Shown here piece by piece: positions 13,201 through 25,735 of a stretch of 64,000 nucleotides of DNA. The notes under the pieces were generated by a model that saw nothing but the letters and a program-made list of their open reading frames with translations, was not told where the DNA came from and made no database searches. Source of the DNA: Rhytidiadelphus loreus (Eukaryota; Streptophyta; Bryopsida; Hypnales; Hylocomiaceae); the NCBI GenBank assembly GCA_947034895.1, contig OX344763.1, forward strand, positions 47,305,025-47,369,024. Reading direction: 5' to 3'. The number at the start of each line of letters is the position of its first letter. Positions within the stretch are counted from its first letter, which is position 1. The position numbers and the translations under genes are program-made.

Positions 13201-13227
13201 TAACCCTAAACCCTAAACCCTGAATCC
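13201..13227. repeat. short telomere-type repeat (CCCTAAA)n
   Basis: taaccctaaaccctaaaccc lies between the PX gene and the eS6 pseudogene. At under three units it is an interstitial tract or a telo-box cluster, not a chromosome end. Confidence 0.75.
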
Positions 13228-13542
13228 AAGTCATTAGTGTTTGTGGCTAGTTTCCTGGTATAGGTAACAAAATCGAAGGAAACACATCTGACTGCGTTGG
13301 CTATCTCCATGTATGCAATCCTGTCTATACTGTACTGTACGTTCTTTGAAGATTACAATCATGAATCATGTTGGAAAGTGGAGAGCTTTCCCCTAATAGG
13401 ATGGGCCTATGACCAAATAGTCAAGCTTCAAAGTCTTTCAATATGTAACTCCCATTTTGTGCTTATGTATGAAAGATTTTTTTTTTTTTTTCAATTGGAA
13501 TAAAATCACATGATGTCTATAAGTGAAAAAAAATTAGATTTT

Positions 13543-14203
13543 CTAGTGAAAACTTGATATTGTTGTGGACTTTAGGAAGCCCTGTTTTGGGAAGGCCTCG
13601 GACTTAGCGATGGAGGCACGAGACGCGCGTTTCTTCGCCAAACTTTCACTGCGATGATGACGTTGCTCCTTAATACGAAGAGCCAAAAGCTTATGATACT
13701 CAACTACTTCGGTCTTGGCCTTGGCAACCCTCTGCTTCTTGCTTGCCACTCTCCATTCCCTGTTTCACTGGGGTGCTCTGTTTGTCGCCGCGTCCCAAGA
13801 TCTTAAAGACATATCCCTTGAACTCATCTCCGAACTCGTCACCACTGACTTCTGCAGTCAATCTCTTATTGTAGAATTGGCGACTGAACCACAGAAAAGA
13901 TATAAATACGCAAAACCAGTTTAGGAGAGCAAGTAGGACACTACCACACACTGCTGGGAAAACATATGCAAGCATGTATAAGCAAAACATATGACTGCGT
14001 CCAGAACACCGTCGAACAACGTAAAGGCACAAAATCGCTAAACCCTAAACCCCAAGAAACACGACACACTGAAGGAACAAGTAGGCACAGCAATTCAGCG
14101 AAAACGTACGACACAAGAGAAAGAGGACTCACAGCTTGGCATCGTCATCGATCTCAACCTTCTTCTGGCACCCCGTGGTGAGGTTTGCAATGTTGAGATT
14201 CAT
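13543..14203 (-). pseudogene. ribosomal protein eS6 pseudogene with internal deletion and frameshift
   Basis: On the minus strand, exon 1 (14203-14133) encodes an eS6 amino terminus (MNLNIANLTTGCQKKVEIDD). It splices in the correct phase to an exon starting at 13883 ([20 protein letters not shown], then the EFKGYVFKI region). After PVKQG at about eS6 residue 66, the sequence jumps to the lysine-rich carboxy terminus ([26 protein letters not shown]). About 115-120 central residues are missing, and the C-terminal part lies in another frame, so translation would stop after about 88 codons. Intron 1 (14132-13884) is kept, so this is a duplicated gene copy rather than a retro-copy. Intron 1 also keeps a telo-box-like TTTAGGG pair (about 14037-14053). 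A functional eS6 copy must exist elsewhere. Confidence 0.9.
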
Positions 14204-14610
14204 GGCGCCAACGTTAGGAGGCCAAAGCACAAGGCAAAACGACGGGCCTATTACCGCTTTTTAAAACGTAAAAGTCTTTTTCTCTCTAAGCTTTTTTGTT
14301 GAGAATAGGAAACAAAACAAAACTACAAAGTAAAATATGCAAGGTGAAAGAGTTAACCTTTAACCATGGAGGTATCAAATATATACAAGGGAGAGAAGGT
14401 GAAATCCTTCTCTCCTATTGGTCCAAGGGATTTTAATATAATCCCTAGGTTTTAGTAGAACTAAAGTAAACTATAGTGGAGAGTGTATTAATAGAAGATA
14501 TTTCTTAACACATTTTGCAACTATTTGAGGATACAAAACGAAACAATACTACAAAGCAAAGTACACAAGAAGAAAAAAGTAAATATATTCAAAGTAGATT
14601 TGAAATTATA

Positions 14611-14770
14611 TAAGGTAAACTACCCCATTATAGACATAATGGGAGCAAGCCCATTGTAGGCAAAATTGTAATGGTGATGTACATTTTAGAACTTGAATGT
14701 ACACCACCGTTACAATTTTGCCAACAATGGGCTTGCTCCCATTCTATCTATAATGGGGTAGTTTACCTTA
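14611..14770. mobile_element. 160-bp hairpin element, ends TAAGGTAAACTACCCCATT
   Basis: The left arm (TAAGGTAAACTACCCCATTA, tagacataatgggagcaagc, on through caaaattgtaa) is mirrored by the right arm ending ATGGGGTAGTTTACCTTA. The two arms cover nearly the whole unit with a short centre near 14690. This is a foldback or MITE-like element. The same terminal sequence forms a 44-bp mini-hairpin at 40528-40571. Confidence 0.8.
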
Positions 14771-17700
14771 CCAAGGAGAGAGAATATAAATAATTTCCTC
14801 TCTTACTATTGGTTCAAAGGATTCTAATCTTATCCTTAGTTGTCTTTATAATAGTATGTTTGCACTTGGTCTTAAAAATGTTTTTATTGAGGGTCTTAGG
14901 AACAAATTTAGACCTACTTTTGGATAAGATTTCTATTCCAAACAACACCTCTTACACGAACATACCTTAATTACAGAGTAGAGAGCATATCAATATAATA
15001 TGTTTTGTAACATTATCTATACCTTAAGTTAGGCTATTTGTTTTGTTTGTTTAATATTATGAGATTTAAGAAACCATGAGGTGTCTAGTGGTGTTCTTGG
15101 TACCATTGGAAAGTTCTTGGCAAAGAAGGGTGCACGGACTTTGTTTTGTGGCATTTGGACCTACAATGTGAAAGTTATTGAATTTCAAATTTTTTTATGA
15201 ATTCAAAATTTGATTTAAATTATCTTTTACTTTGGAAAATCATAATTTTCATGTCACATGTCCAAACACCACGAAACCAAGCCTTTGCACTCCTTCATAT
15301 ATAAAACTTTCTATTCCTATGTTATGGATTTCTTTTAATTAAAAAATTGAAATAAATTATCCTTTATTTTGGAAAAAACATAACTTCCACATAGCATGTC
15401 CAAACACCACAAAACAAAGCCCTTGCACTATTTTGTGCACAAAACTTTCTATTTGTACCAAGAATGTAGCGTCCCACACTATAGTGTGAAAGTTATTGAA
15501 TTTCAAAAGTTTTAATGAATTAGAAAATTAGAAAATTATTTTTATTTTTACTTTGTTATGACAAGGCACAAGGCACACTAGTGTATATTATAGCATGTAT
15601 ACTGTAGTGCTTTACATCATAGAACAAACCAAAATTTTATGTTGTATTATAATTAGAAAATTAATAAACTATGATTATAGATCCAAAGTTCAAATTGCAA
15701 TAAATTGTTCAATTTTAGGGATTCTTCAACTTTTCAACTTTGGAATAAAACTAGACTCAATAAACAGCAATTCAATAAATCCTAAAAGATTTTATTTGCA
15801 TCTAAAATTCAAATCGCGAGCAAGGAGCTAGAAGTTCCATAAATTAACCCTAAAAGGATTTTAAAGACAAAAAATGTCTTTTGGATGGTCAAACCAACTT
15901 TTTGCAATTGAAGAATAGATGATGTTCATCCAAATTTTTTTAGTGCAACTTTATTGATGCTCCACCCACGACATTGAGTTAAATTTAAGTCATATTAAAT
16001 AGTTTTTATTTGATTTTTTGCGTGTTAGTTTATTAAAAGAATGGTACATCTATATAGGATATTTCAATACTTTAAGCTATTTTACATGAAATCTTGGTTT
16101 TAACATTCAAATTGATCTCTTTCTTTTTTTTATCAAAACCAACTAAAGGTAGCTTTTGAAGTTTTGTTTTTGCTTCACTTAGAAATTTTGAAAAATTCCT
16201 AAAAATTAGCAATCTATTGAAATTTGAAGTTTAGGATCTTTAAGACTTTAACCACATTTCTAAATTTAGTGATACAACTTAGAGTGACACTAAAATAATG
16301 TTTTATACTAAAATATACTTCTACTCTGAAATTTTTAGATTTTTTAAGCATGTTTCAAATTTGATACTAGTATGAAATTTCTTTCACTTTTTTTCAAAAT
16401 TTCATGAAAATTTCAGAATTTTACAAAAAAGTCTGAAATTTTTTATTGCATATTAGACATGTGATTTCATCTTTAAAAAATACAATAAAATAACTTCACT
16501 CATAAATAGCATAGAAATGGAGGATACAAAGTGGGGGATTTTTAAGTTCAAGTATTGGACTTTGTCCTTTAGAGGTTAAACATCTTCTACAAAAATGTTA
16601 GAAATGCTTAATGGCAATACTATCGGCCGCAAAAACATCCAAACAACTCCTCCCAAAGATGAAAAACATCTTTTCCATCTTAATGAATATTGTAAAGTAT
16701 ATTGTCTTACAACCTATTGACTAGCAAGTTAATTTTTAGGCCTAAAGTTACAAAGCTCGAAGCCCTAAATCTTCAAAGAAAGTAACAATTTATAAAATTA
16801 GAAAGACGAATCCAAATGGTATTTTTTCCTAACAACAAAACAGTTATTTGTTTGAAAGTTACTATTAGTTTCTAAATTAATTTTTTAATTTTTAGCTTAA
16901 ATATTTTGGGATTGATGTTAAAAATTTAAGATGCACAAAAGATTCTAGTAATACTAGCCACAAACTTTTAGTAATACAAAATATAAATTGAACCTATCAA
17001 CAATGAATTGTATTTAAAGACATTTTTTAATTTTTAATTTTGATTGAACCTTAAATTTATTTGAAAAACCTTCAAAGATGATTTAAACTACAAAATGCCT
17101 AAGCACTTTGAATAGATGTGCTATAATACAATCCTAAACCTCAACCTTTTGTTTTTTTCTTAAAAGAAAATATGGATTTAAAACATTATGTATATTGTCA
17201 AATTAGAAAATATGTTCTCAAAACTTTGTTGAGTCGATTTTGAGACATTTTTTTCAAAATATATAAAACTTACACATTTTATTTTTTGTACTTAAATTCT
17301 GGTATGATAAGCTAAAGGTATGAAATTAACTTAGCATGAATAGTCAATTTTTCATTAAAAATATTCAAGGTACTAAACATTTGTTTTATAAAGTAAATAT
17401 TATAGACCTTTGGTTTTCATTTATTTATTTTTATTATGTATGATGTCCATCAATTACATCTATCAATTTTATATATAGGAGATAATTTTTTTGTGCACTT
17501 CATTACCACCTTCTTTGAATGTTCTAATGGAATTTAAAATGTCTTTGAAGAAGAGGAATGGTATATGTATGCACAACATGGCAAATAAAGGATCAACCTT
17601 CAACTTTCTAAATGGTCAAACATAGTTAATTGCGTATAATTATATAAGAAGTATTAAAATAAACCAATATTAAAAAAGAAATTACAATGTGCTGCAATGT

Positions 17701-17811
17701 TGTTTTTTTAATCTTACTAAACACTCATGTCATTCATCAAGTACAAGATTATATATCCCATGCATGTAATTAAAATATATTTTTCTATATAGGCTACATA
17801 ATTAACCCCTA
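14771..17811. other. AT-rich stretch with local duplicated and inverted segments
   Basis: No gene was recognised. A segment of about 130 bp is present twice in direct order (about 15215-15335 and 15345-15460, each containing catgtccaaacaccac and the ttgcact word). An inverted match lies just upstream (about 15115-15170, tggcatttggacc). The rest is A/T-rich with no visible two-ended element. Confidence 0.45.
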
Positions 17812-18340
17812 AAAGCCCAAGGAGTTTGAACAAAACACAATTGTATTATAAAATATAAGTTCTATAACTTTTTTGAAATTTGCATCAAAGAAGAAAATGT
17901 GAAGCATGAAAAGTAGAAAGTATCCGTACGGTCAAATTTTTAAAATTATTTTTAGATTCTCTTCAAATGAATTTTGAAGATACAACTTCAAAAATTCACC
18001 AAAAATACAATTTCTATCTTTAGCATTTTAATTTCTTTTCGATTGGTCAAAATTGTGGGTTCTATTGATTTGTGGAAAAACGCATAAGATTTAGTAATGA
18101 GAACATCAACACTTTTCCCAAATAGTAAGTTTTTCAACACTAGCCAATTCTAGACTCTTTGTGCTATTTCTCTTATAATTTCTGTTTGACCGTAGCGATC
18201 TTAGTTTTGAATATACATATTGAAAGACAATCCAATCTCTTAAGAAAAAAAAAATTGAAAAAAAGTTTTTTTCTGCCCGAAAATTCTGCCCGAAGTCGGG
18301 CAACGACCATAAAATGGTTGCTCGAGCACTTAGGGGTTAA
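17812..18340. mobile_element. TTAA/CCCC element, copy 1 (529 bp)
   Basis: It opens TTAACCCCTAAAAGCCCAAG and closes CACTTAGGGGTTAA. The body matches the copy at 47407-47952 in the opposite orientation over most of its length, including the segment that reads NSTKSLELAS in translation. Those frames have no known domain and are not counted as genes. No transposase is present, so it is non-autonomous. Confidence 0.8.
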
Positions 18341-18834
18341 CTACAATAATTAGGAAGATTAGTAAAATACATTCACAATTTTTGTATGATTTTTAAGAGA
18401 TGTGATGATTTCATCAATCATAATCAAAACAAAGCATTTTCCTATTATTAAATGAAGTTATTTTCACAAAATATTCTTTAAAATGATTATGATAAGTACT
18501 ATATTTTTTAAACTTTTGAAAGTTACAATAAATTTTTTTAGAGATTCTAAACTGAACTTCCTAATATATTGCAAACATTAAGGGATAAATTATTAAGCAA
18601 TGTAATCCCATATGTGTGATAACTACATTGACTTGTCTTATCATTTTTGAAGAAAAAATTGCATCACCTAAAAAATGAGTGTCAGTACAAAAAAATTGAA
18701 AATTGATACATTGTAATAACATGTCCACTTGCCAAATTCAATTTAAATAGTGTGACTTCGGTAAATTAGTGTCATATGCACTAATAGCAATATTAGGACA
18801 AATCAGTGCACACAAAAGTAAAATCACACAAAAC

Positions 18835-18963
18835 ATAACATTATTAATCAACACTAGGGGGTCCTTTTTGCTCCCTAGAAAGTAGAAGACTCTCAATATT
18901 GCAACTTCCATAACATTGTTAATCAATGTTGGAGGGGTCCTTTTTGCTTCCATATAGGAAGTG
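18835..18963. repeat. two-copy direct repeat (~50-bp unit)
   Basis: Copy one (18835-18885) and copy two (18910-18963) share ataacatt(a/g)ttaatcaa, the core ggggtcctttttgct and a following tag/gaag word. The spacing is about 75 bp. There is no coding content. Confidence 0.6.
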
Positions 18964-19439
18964 GGAGCCTATAGCTGAGCTTATAGCTTGGCAACTTCCC
19001 AATCAATCAATTATTCTCTACAAATTATAATATAGTTTACTCATAGGCATACATAGAGACATTATTCCTCTTCCAAAGGAGAATGGTTAAAGTTGGTTTA
19101 CTCCTAATTGAATGATTGACTATAAATGTTCAATCTAAAATTTGGCTTGTTTGTGCATGGGTTGTTAAATTCTTTTGACCATTTGAAAAAAATTTACAGG
19201 CAATATTTACAAGCAATATATGCAATATTTTATGAGCAATTTTAGACGTTAACTATTCACAAGTTTTTATGGTCAATCAAAATAGATAAATATTTGATTT
19301 TTGAAAGGTCTTTTAAGGCATATATATACTATTAGTACGTGGGACCTTGTACCTTTGTGGGATCACTTCCATTATTTAGACAAGCTTGTAAAATTTACTT
19401 GATTTTGAGACAAGTTTTGAAATCTAAAAAATTATACTT

Positions 19440-19790
19440 ACCCATTTGCTTTGAAAATGGTCTGAATGTAAAGTATAAAGTGTTTTCATGATTTTCACTG
19501 TAAAAATTTAAACATGCAAGTGTTGATTTGGAGTTATTTGCAATTTTTACTTATAAAAAAATTGCATTTCAACAATTGCAAGGTGGATTGTGTAATGGGT
19601 TTGATAGCTCTTCATTTTGAAGGTTTGTGAAAGTGCATTTTAGTGTGCCACTACAATTCTAGTTGTCCATGTCACTTCCAGTCCCAAAAAACTCTTTGTA
19701 TGCAAATTTTTCAAATATTGTCTAGAAGAATAACATATTGAAAGTAGGATATATACATTTCTTTTGTTATAATCTCACAACTCCTATGCA
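19440..19790 (+). repeat. dispersed repeat, partner of 25368-25735
   Basis: The two segments share, in the same orientation, words such as atttgctttgaaaatgg, tgaatgtaaagt, gtaagtgttgatttggag (here gcaagtg) and attgcatttcaacaatt. Identity looks high but was judged by eye. The family is unknown and it carries no frame of note. Confidence 0.6.
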
Positions 19791-19832
19791 ATTTTACACT
19801 TAAAATTAGTACATATATTAATAAGCAAGCTT

Positions 19833-20199
19833 TTAACCCCTAAATGCCAAAGGTCTTTTTTGAGCTTCTTGGAATTTGCTTTAAATTGAAAAAATAGACA
19901 ACACATTGATTTGTTTTGTCAATTTTTTTGAATTGTAACCATACAAATTCAAACTAGACTTGTTAAAGATCACATGGAAAAAGAAAACTCAAGATTTACA
20001 ATAGACACCCTTGCACAAAATTTTGAATAGAAAAATCATAATCATTCATTTTAAAATTGAATTTTTGATGCTAAAACTAGACTTCAATGAGAATTTTCCA
20101 AAAATATAAATTATAAAAAATAATAACTTAGTTAGGTTTTATTTAACTTCAAAGTATTGTCAACACTAGAATTGGATACCTTGGGCATTTAGGGATTAA
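19833..20199. mobile_element. TTAA/CCCC element, copy 2 (367 bp)
   Basis: It opens TTAACCCCTAAATGCCAAAG and closes CCTTGGGCATTTAGGGATTAA. The first ~130 bp (gagcttctt, ctttaaattga, attgtaaccatacaaattca, aactagacttgtta) are clearly related to the start of the copy at 21043. The right end has one change (GGGA for GGGG). Confidence 0.75.
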
Positions 20200-20545
20200 A
20201 CATCTATACAATCGAATTTTGAAAATAAAATAATTTTCTTCATTGGAGATAACTTAAGCCCATACTTTTTTTTCACAAGGAAAACACAATTGGAAAGGTT
20301 TGGGCACTAGGGATTAACGATACTACAAACATTTTGTGTCCGTTGAATGACAAAGAATCCTTTTGTGTAGGACAAAAGTGCAATTATTCATCCTCGGAGT
20401 TTTTATTGTGAAAAAGGTAAGTCTTCTATAATAGCTTGACTTTCAATGAGTGCTTTTGCATTTTTTTAAGCCAATGATTCTCACGGTATTCAAATGGATG
20501 ACTTCCACGGTCACCAATCTATCCTTAAAGGATTAACAATGTAGG
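20196..20545. repeat. composite of partial TTAA-family elements
   Basis: 20196-20309 ends with a TTAA-family right end (tttgggcactagggattaa) and its body resembles 25754-25877. The following 20330-20543 matches the right half of the palindrome at 45479-45931, sharing gacaaagaatc, gcaattattcatcctcgga and gacttcca/tcaat words, and ends with ttaaaggattaac. Confidence 0.5.
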
Positions 20546-20875
20546 TTATGTTTCCAATCCATTGATTCTCTTCCATCTCCGCCTTCATGCAATTCATCTC
20601 CTTCTCCAGTCAGTCAATGACTCTTTACAAATTAATCTAAATTTGAACCTACAAGGGATCCTTTATGTGACCCCAATCTCCAAGGGGGAATGTTTTAGGC
20701 TAGGGTTTTTTTTGGCTTTCTGGTGCCAAATTGCACTATAAAAATTAATCTAGCTAGAAAATGACAGAAAAATGCCCCCTTAAAATAGATGAAATTGCCA
20801 AAAAATTTAAAATAGAAAAGAAATCTTGGATGAAATTGTGAGGTTGTGAATGAAAACCAAATTATAGACGTGTGA

Positions 20876-20961
20876 AAATTTTCACATTCATCCACATATT
20901 GGATAGGAAACCAAATTATAGACATATTTTCTATCCAATATGTGGATGAATGTGAAAATTT
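20876..20961. repeat. perfect 31-bp inverted repeat with 24-bp loop
   Basis: The arm at 20876-20906 (aaattttcacattcatccac, continuing atattggatag) is exactly reversed at 20931-20961. The loop includes a second copy of ccaaattatagac, which also stands just before the left arm. It looks like a foldback insertion; a transcribed hairpin is possible but unsupported. Confidence 0.8.
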
Positions 20962-21042
20962 GGAGCACCACTATAACATTTTATATCGCTACTCTGACAC
21001 TTCTTAGAAAATAAAATAAAAAAACAAACTGCTTTAGGCTGA

Positions 21043-21687
21043 TTAACCCCTAAATGCCCAAGGCATGTTTTCAGCTTCCTGAAAACTGCTCTAAATTGAA
21101 CAAAATGCCAACATTTTGATAAGATGTTTCGATTTTTCTGAAATTGTAACCGTACAAATTCAAACTAGACTTGTTAGAGATTACATAGGAAAAGAAAGCA
21201 CAACAATATCACTTATGAAGTGAAAGATTATAACGTTTGATTATGAGGGTGCTAAAATTGCAAAAAGGAATTGAAGTCTTTTTTGCAAGTCAAATCTAAA
21301 AAGTTGATGACCAAAAAATTATGAGGTTAACGGGCCTAACTTGAAGAACCCAAATCAATTTACGACTTCTCAAAATTTACTCTACAACTTTTTTAAATGA
21401 ATTTTGAATGTGATTTTTTCTCCAAGATCTAGTGTATTTGAGGCTCATTTCTAAGAGCTCTTAACACTATGGAAAGTCCAGATTGCACAGGGTACCCGTG
21501 CACAAAATCTCTTATAGAAAAATCATTGTAATTTATTTTCAAGATCGGACTTTTGGAGGCAAAACTAGACTTCAAGAAGAACACTTAAAAAATATAAAAT
21601 ACTAAAAATATAAAATTGGTTAAGATTTATTTAACTTCAAAGTTTTGCAAATACCATATTTGGGTGCCTTGGGCATTTAGGGGTTAA
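21043..21687. mobile_element. TTAA/CCCC element, copy 3, best-preserved ends (645 bp)
   Basis: The left end TTAACCCCTAAATGCCCAAG and the right end CTTGGGCATTTAGGGGTTAA are exact inverse complements. One more pair of G/C bases plus C-A matches beyond that, giving at least 21 bp. The interior is AT-rich without a transposase. It sits directly upstream of the eL8 promoter region. This copy best defines the family termini. Confidence 0.85.
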
Positions 21688-21900
21688 CAATGTTATAAAG
21701 TGTCAAGACACGACGGGGACAGAATTCGTCCCGCGTCGGGCGTTTCCTAACCTGTTAATTCTAGGTTTGGGAAGGTCCGGGAGAGGTCTGGGAGACGAGG
21801 CACTTCATGAGTTTGCTGTTTCACTCCGAAACTCTCTGTTTCGCTGCGGAGGCTTCTCGCCAGTGCTCTGCGTCGGCATTCGTCCTCTTCGCCCTTCGTC
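21688..21900 (+). promoter_or_regulatory. eL8 upstream region and non-coding exon 1
   Basis: The start codon is the last codon of exon 1 (ATG 21901-21903), so this G+C-richer segment between the upstream element and the ATG must hold the proximal promoter and leader. A telo-box-like TTTTAGGGTT lies inside intron 1 (22031-22040), a motif common in plant ribosomal protein genes. No TATA box can be assigned with confidence. Confidence 0.45.
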
Positions 21901-23662
<1,762 letters not shown>

Positions 23663-24060
23663 GTTCTTGGGTCTATTGGTTTTGTCGACATTGAACCCAC
23701 AAATGTTTTTGTGAGGCGCGAGTTCTGTTGTGAAACCAATTGCACTGGACTTCCATTCATTCTGAGCATTTAGATTTCGTGTGAACTCGTTTTTCATGTG
23801 AATGTGATAATGAGCTGGTTGGGTTTCCTTGCGTTTCTGAGCTGGTTTCTCTTGAGTTTTGGAATCGATGGACCATCTTTGCATGCACGTGGTTATAAGC
23901 TTGTTACGTACGATTTGTCAGCCGAGAAATTTGCTTGATGAGTGTTGAAGGCGATGGCGGAAACGTTTCGGATGCTACGGATTATATTGCTGAATTTTCT
24001 TTTTTTTTGACCCTGAAAGGACCCTTTCTTCCACTGCCTTGGTGATGGGTACGCGGTCAC
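23663..24060 (+). other. eL8 3' flank, probable 3' UTR
   Basis: The moderate G+C composition of the gene continues about 300-400 bp past the stop before AT-rich, repeat-containing DNA resumes. The poly(A) site cannot be placed. No further frame of interest is present. Confidence 0.4.
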
Positions 24061-24406
24061 GAATGATTCAATTTTTAAACCATTAGGTGGTGCAGTACGA
24101 GTTTCTACAGTAACAGAGAGTCATCCATCGGACACTTATCGTCCTTCAAGGGTTAAAGGAGTGCATGCTATGGCTTCTGTATGTGCCAGTCGAAAAGAAT
24201 GTTCACGAAAATGAACACGGAACAAGGAACCACAGTGCATCTTAACTCGTAAATGCCCAAATGCCCAGCCGACCGACCATGTGAATGGCATGGGCAGTTC
24301 AAATTCCTTTGATCGTTTAAAATTTTTTATGGGTAGTTTAGAAGGTTAACTATTTGAATCTTTCATTTTTTCGCTGAAAGGGAAATATTGGATTTTTAAG
24401 AGGTTT

Positions 24407-25255
24407 TTAACCCCTGAAGTCCCATTGTCCTTACGGGGGTCAAAATGTATTTCAGGCAGGCTCCTATGATCTCAATTTTTACTGAAACTTATTGAAACTT
24501 TTTCATAAGATAAATAAACTTATGAGTTTTCTGGGAATATAATTTTTATTCTAATTGGTGCCTGGGAGTAAAAGTTTTGCCATAATAACTTCAAAATGGG
24601 GGAGACTGAGCAGCAAAAAAAATCCACAAAAAATTGAAATAAAAATTTTAATATTTTTTTTCTTGTAGATTATATTTTCTTCTAAATGGGAAGCTTTGAT
24701 TCATTTCATTTGGATTAGTAATGTGAAAGTTATGGAGTTTCTTGTTTGCGGGCAATCATAACAACTTCTTGAAAGAATTTTTTTTCTTCCTCTTTGAATG
24801 CTAATATCTTTCAATCTATACAGTCAAACATCACAAATTTTTTATCACATGATTTAAGACAAGTGTAGAACAAGACCCTTAGGTTAGATTCTATAAAATA
24901 TTTAAAAAATTTATTTCATAGGTGAATGTAGCAAAAGTGGTAGTTTCATTAGAGGAGATTTCAGGCTTCTGGAAGGCTGTTTCAAGCACCTCTCGGTGCT
25001 AGTTCCCAATAGTCCTTGCGAACACCAATGCTGCTACGTCACCTTTTCTTTTTTTTAAATTAAAAATTAAAAATTAACTTCTCAGAATGCAAAAAGAAAT
25101 TGAAAAAAAAAATGACATGGTAATCTCCATTCCACGTCACTGTGCAGTTCCTGCGTTGGGAACAGGCTGGGAATGTGCAGCCCTCTAGCAGCCTGAAATC
25201 TCCTCTAATGTGAGTAATTTTGGCAAAAAAATGGCCTTGGGACTTTAGGGGTTAA
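24407..25255. mobile_element. TTAA/CCCC element, copy 4 (849 bp), carrying a nested element
   Basis: It opens TTAACCCCTGAAGTCCCATT and closes GGCCTTGGGACTTTAGGGGTTAA. The subterminal words differ from the ATGCCCAAGG type (GAAGTCCCA), so this is a subfamily. A separate TIR element (24947-25210) sits inside it near the right end, so this copy is the older of the two. There is no coding capacity. Confidence 0.75.
24947..25210. mobile_element. nested TIR element, CATTAGAGGAGATTTCAGGCT type
   Basis: The left end CATTAGAGGAGATTTCAGGC is answered by GCCTGAAATCTCCTCTAATG at the right end, a 20-bp perfect inverse. Related but diverged termini bound 62053-62343 and 63131-63407. It is short and non-coding. 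Confidence 0.8.
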
Positions 25256-25367
25256 ACACATATGTATCATTAGTGGAGTAAAGCTTGCCAATTTTACTTC
25301 ATGTCCCATCTTTAAGTAACGTTTGTCAATTTTTCTTGATTTGAGATAAAAAAATTATATATATATT

Positions 25368-25735
25368 TATTTGCTTTGAAAATGGCTTGAATGTAAAGTG
25401 TAAAGTGTTATCATGATTTTTACTATTGAAAATCTACACATGTAAGTGTTGATTTGGAGTTATTTGTGATTTTCACTTATAAAAAAAATTGCATTTCAAC
25501 AATTACAAAGTGGATTGAGTAATGAATTTGAACTTGAGGTTTTTGGAAGTGCATTTTAGTATGCTAATACAATATTTAGTTGTTCATGGCACCTCCAATC
25601 TCCCAAAATGCTTATATACAAATTTCTCAAACATTATGGGGAAGGGCAACATATTAAAAATAGAATAATTGCATTTTTCTTGTTGTAATCTCACATCTCC
25701 TATACAATTTCACACTCAAAATTGGATTACACACC
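25368..25735 (+). repeat. dispersed repeat, partner of 19440-19790
   Basis: Same orientation and word order as the partner copy (atttgctttgaaaatggc, gtaaagtgttatcatgattt, attgcatttcaacaatta). It also continues into the same kind of downstream sequence (cacatctcctatacaattt). Confidence 0.6.

Noticed and set aside
13201..13227. Chromosome end or subtelomere
   Set aside because: Under three telomere units, flanked by genes on both sides; short interstitial tracts also occur near 14040 and 39260.
13543..14203. eS6 locus as a processed retro-pseudogene
   Set aside because: A proper intron with GT-AG ends separates exon 1 and exon 2, so it is a DNA-level duplicate.
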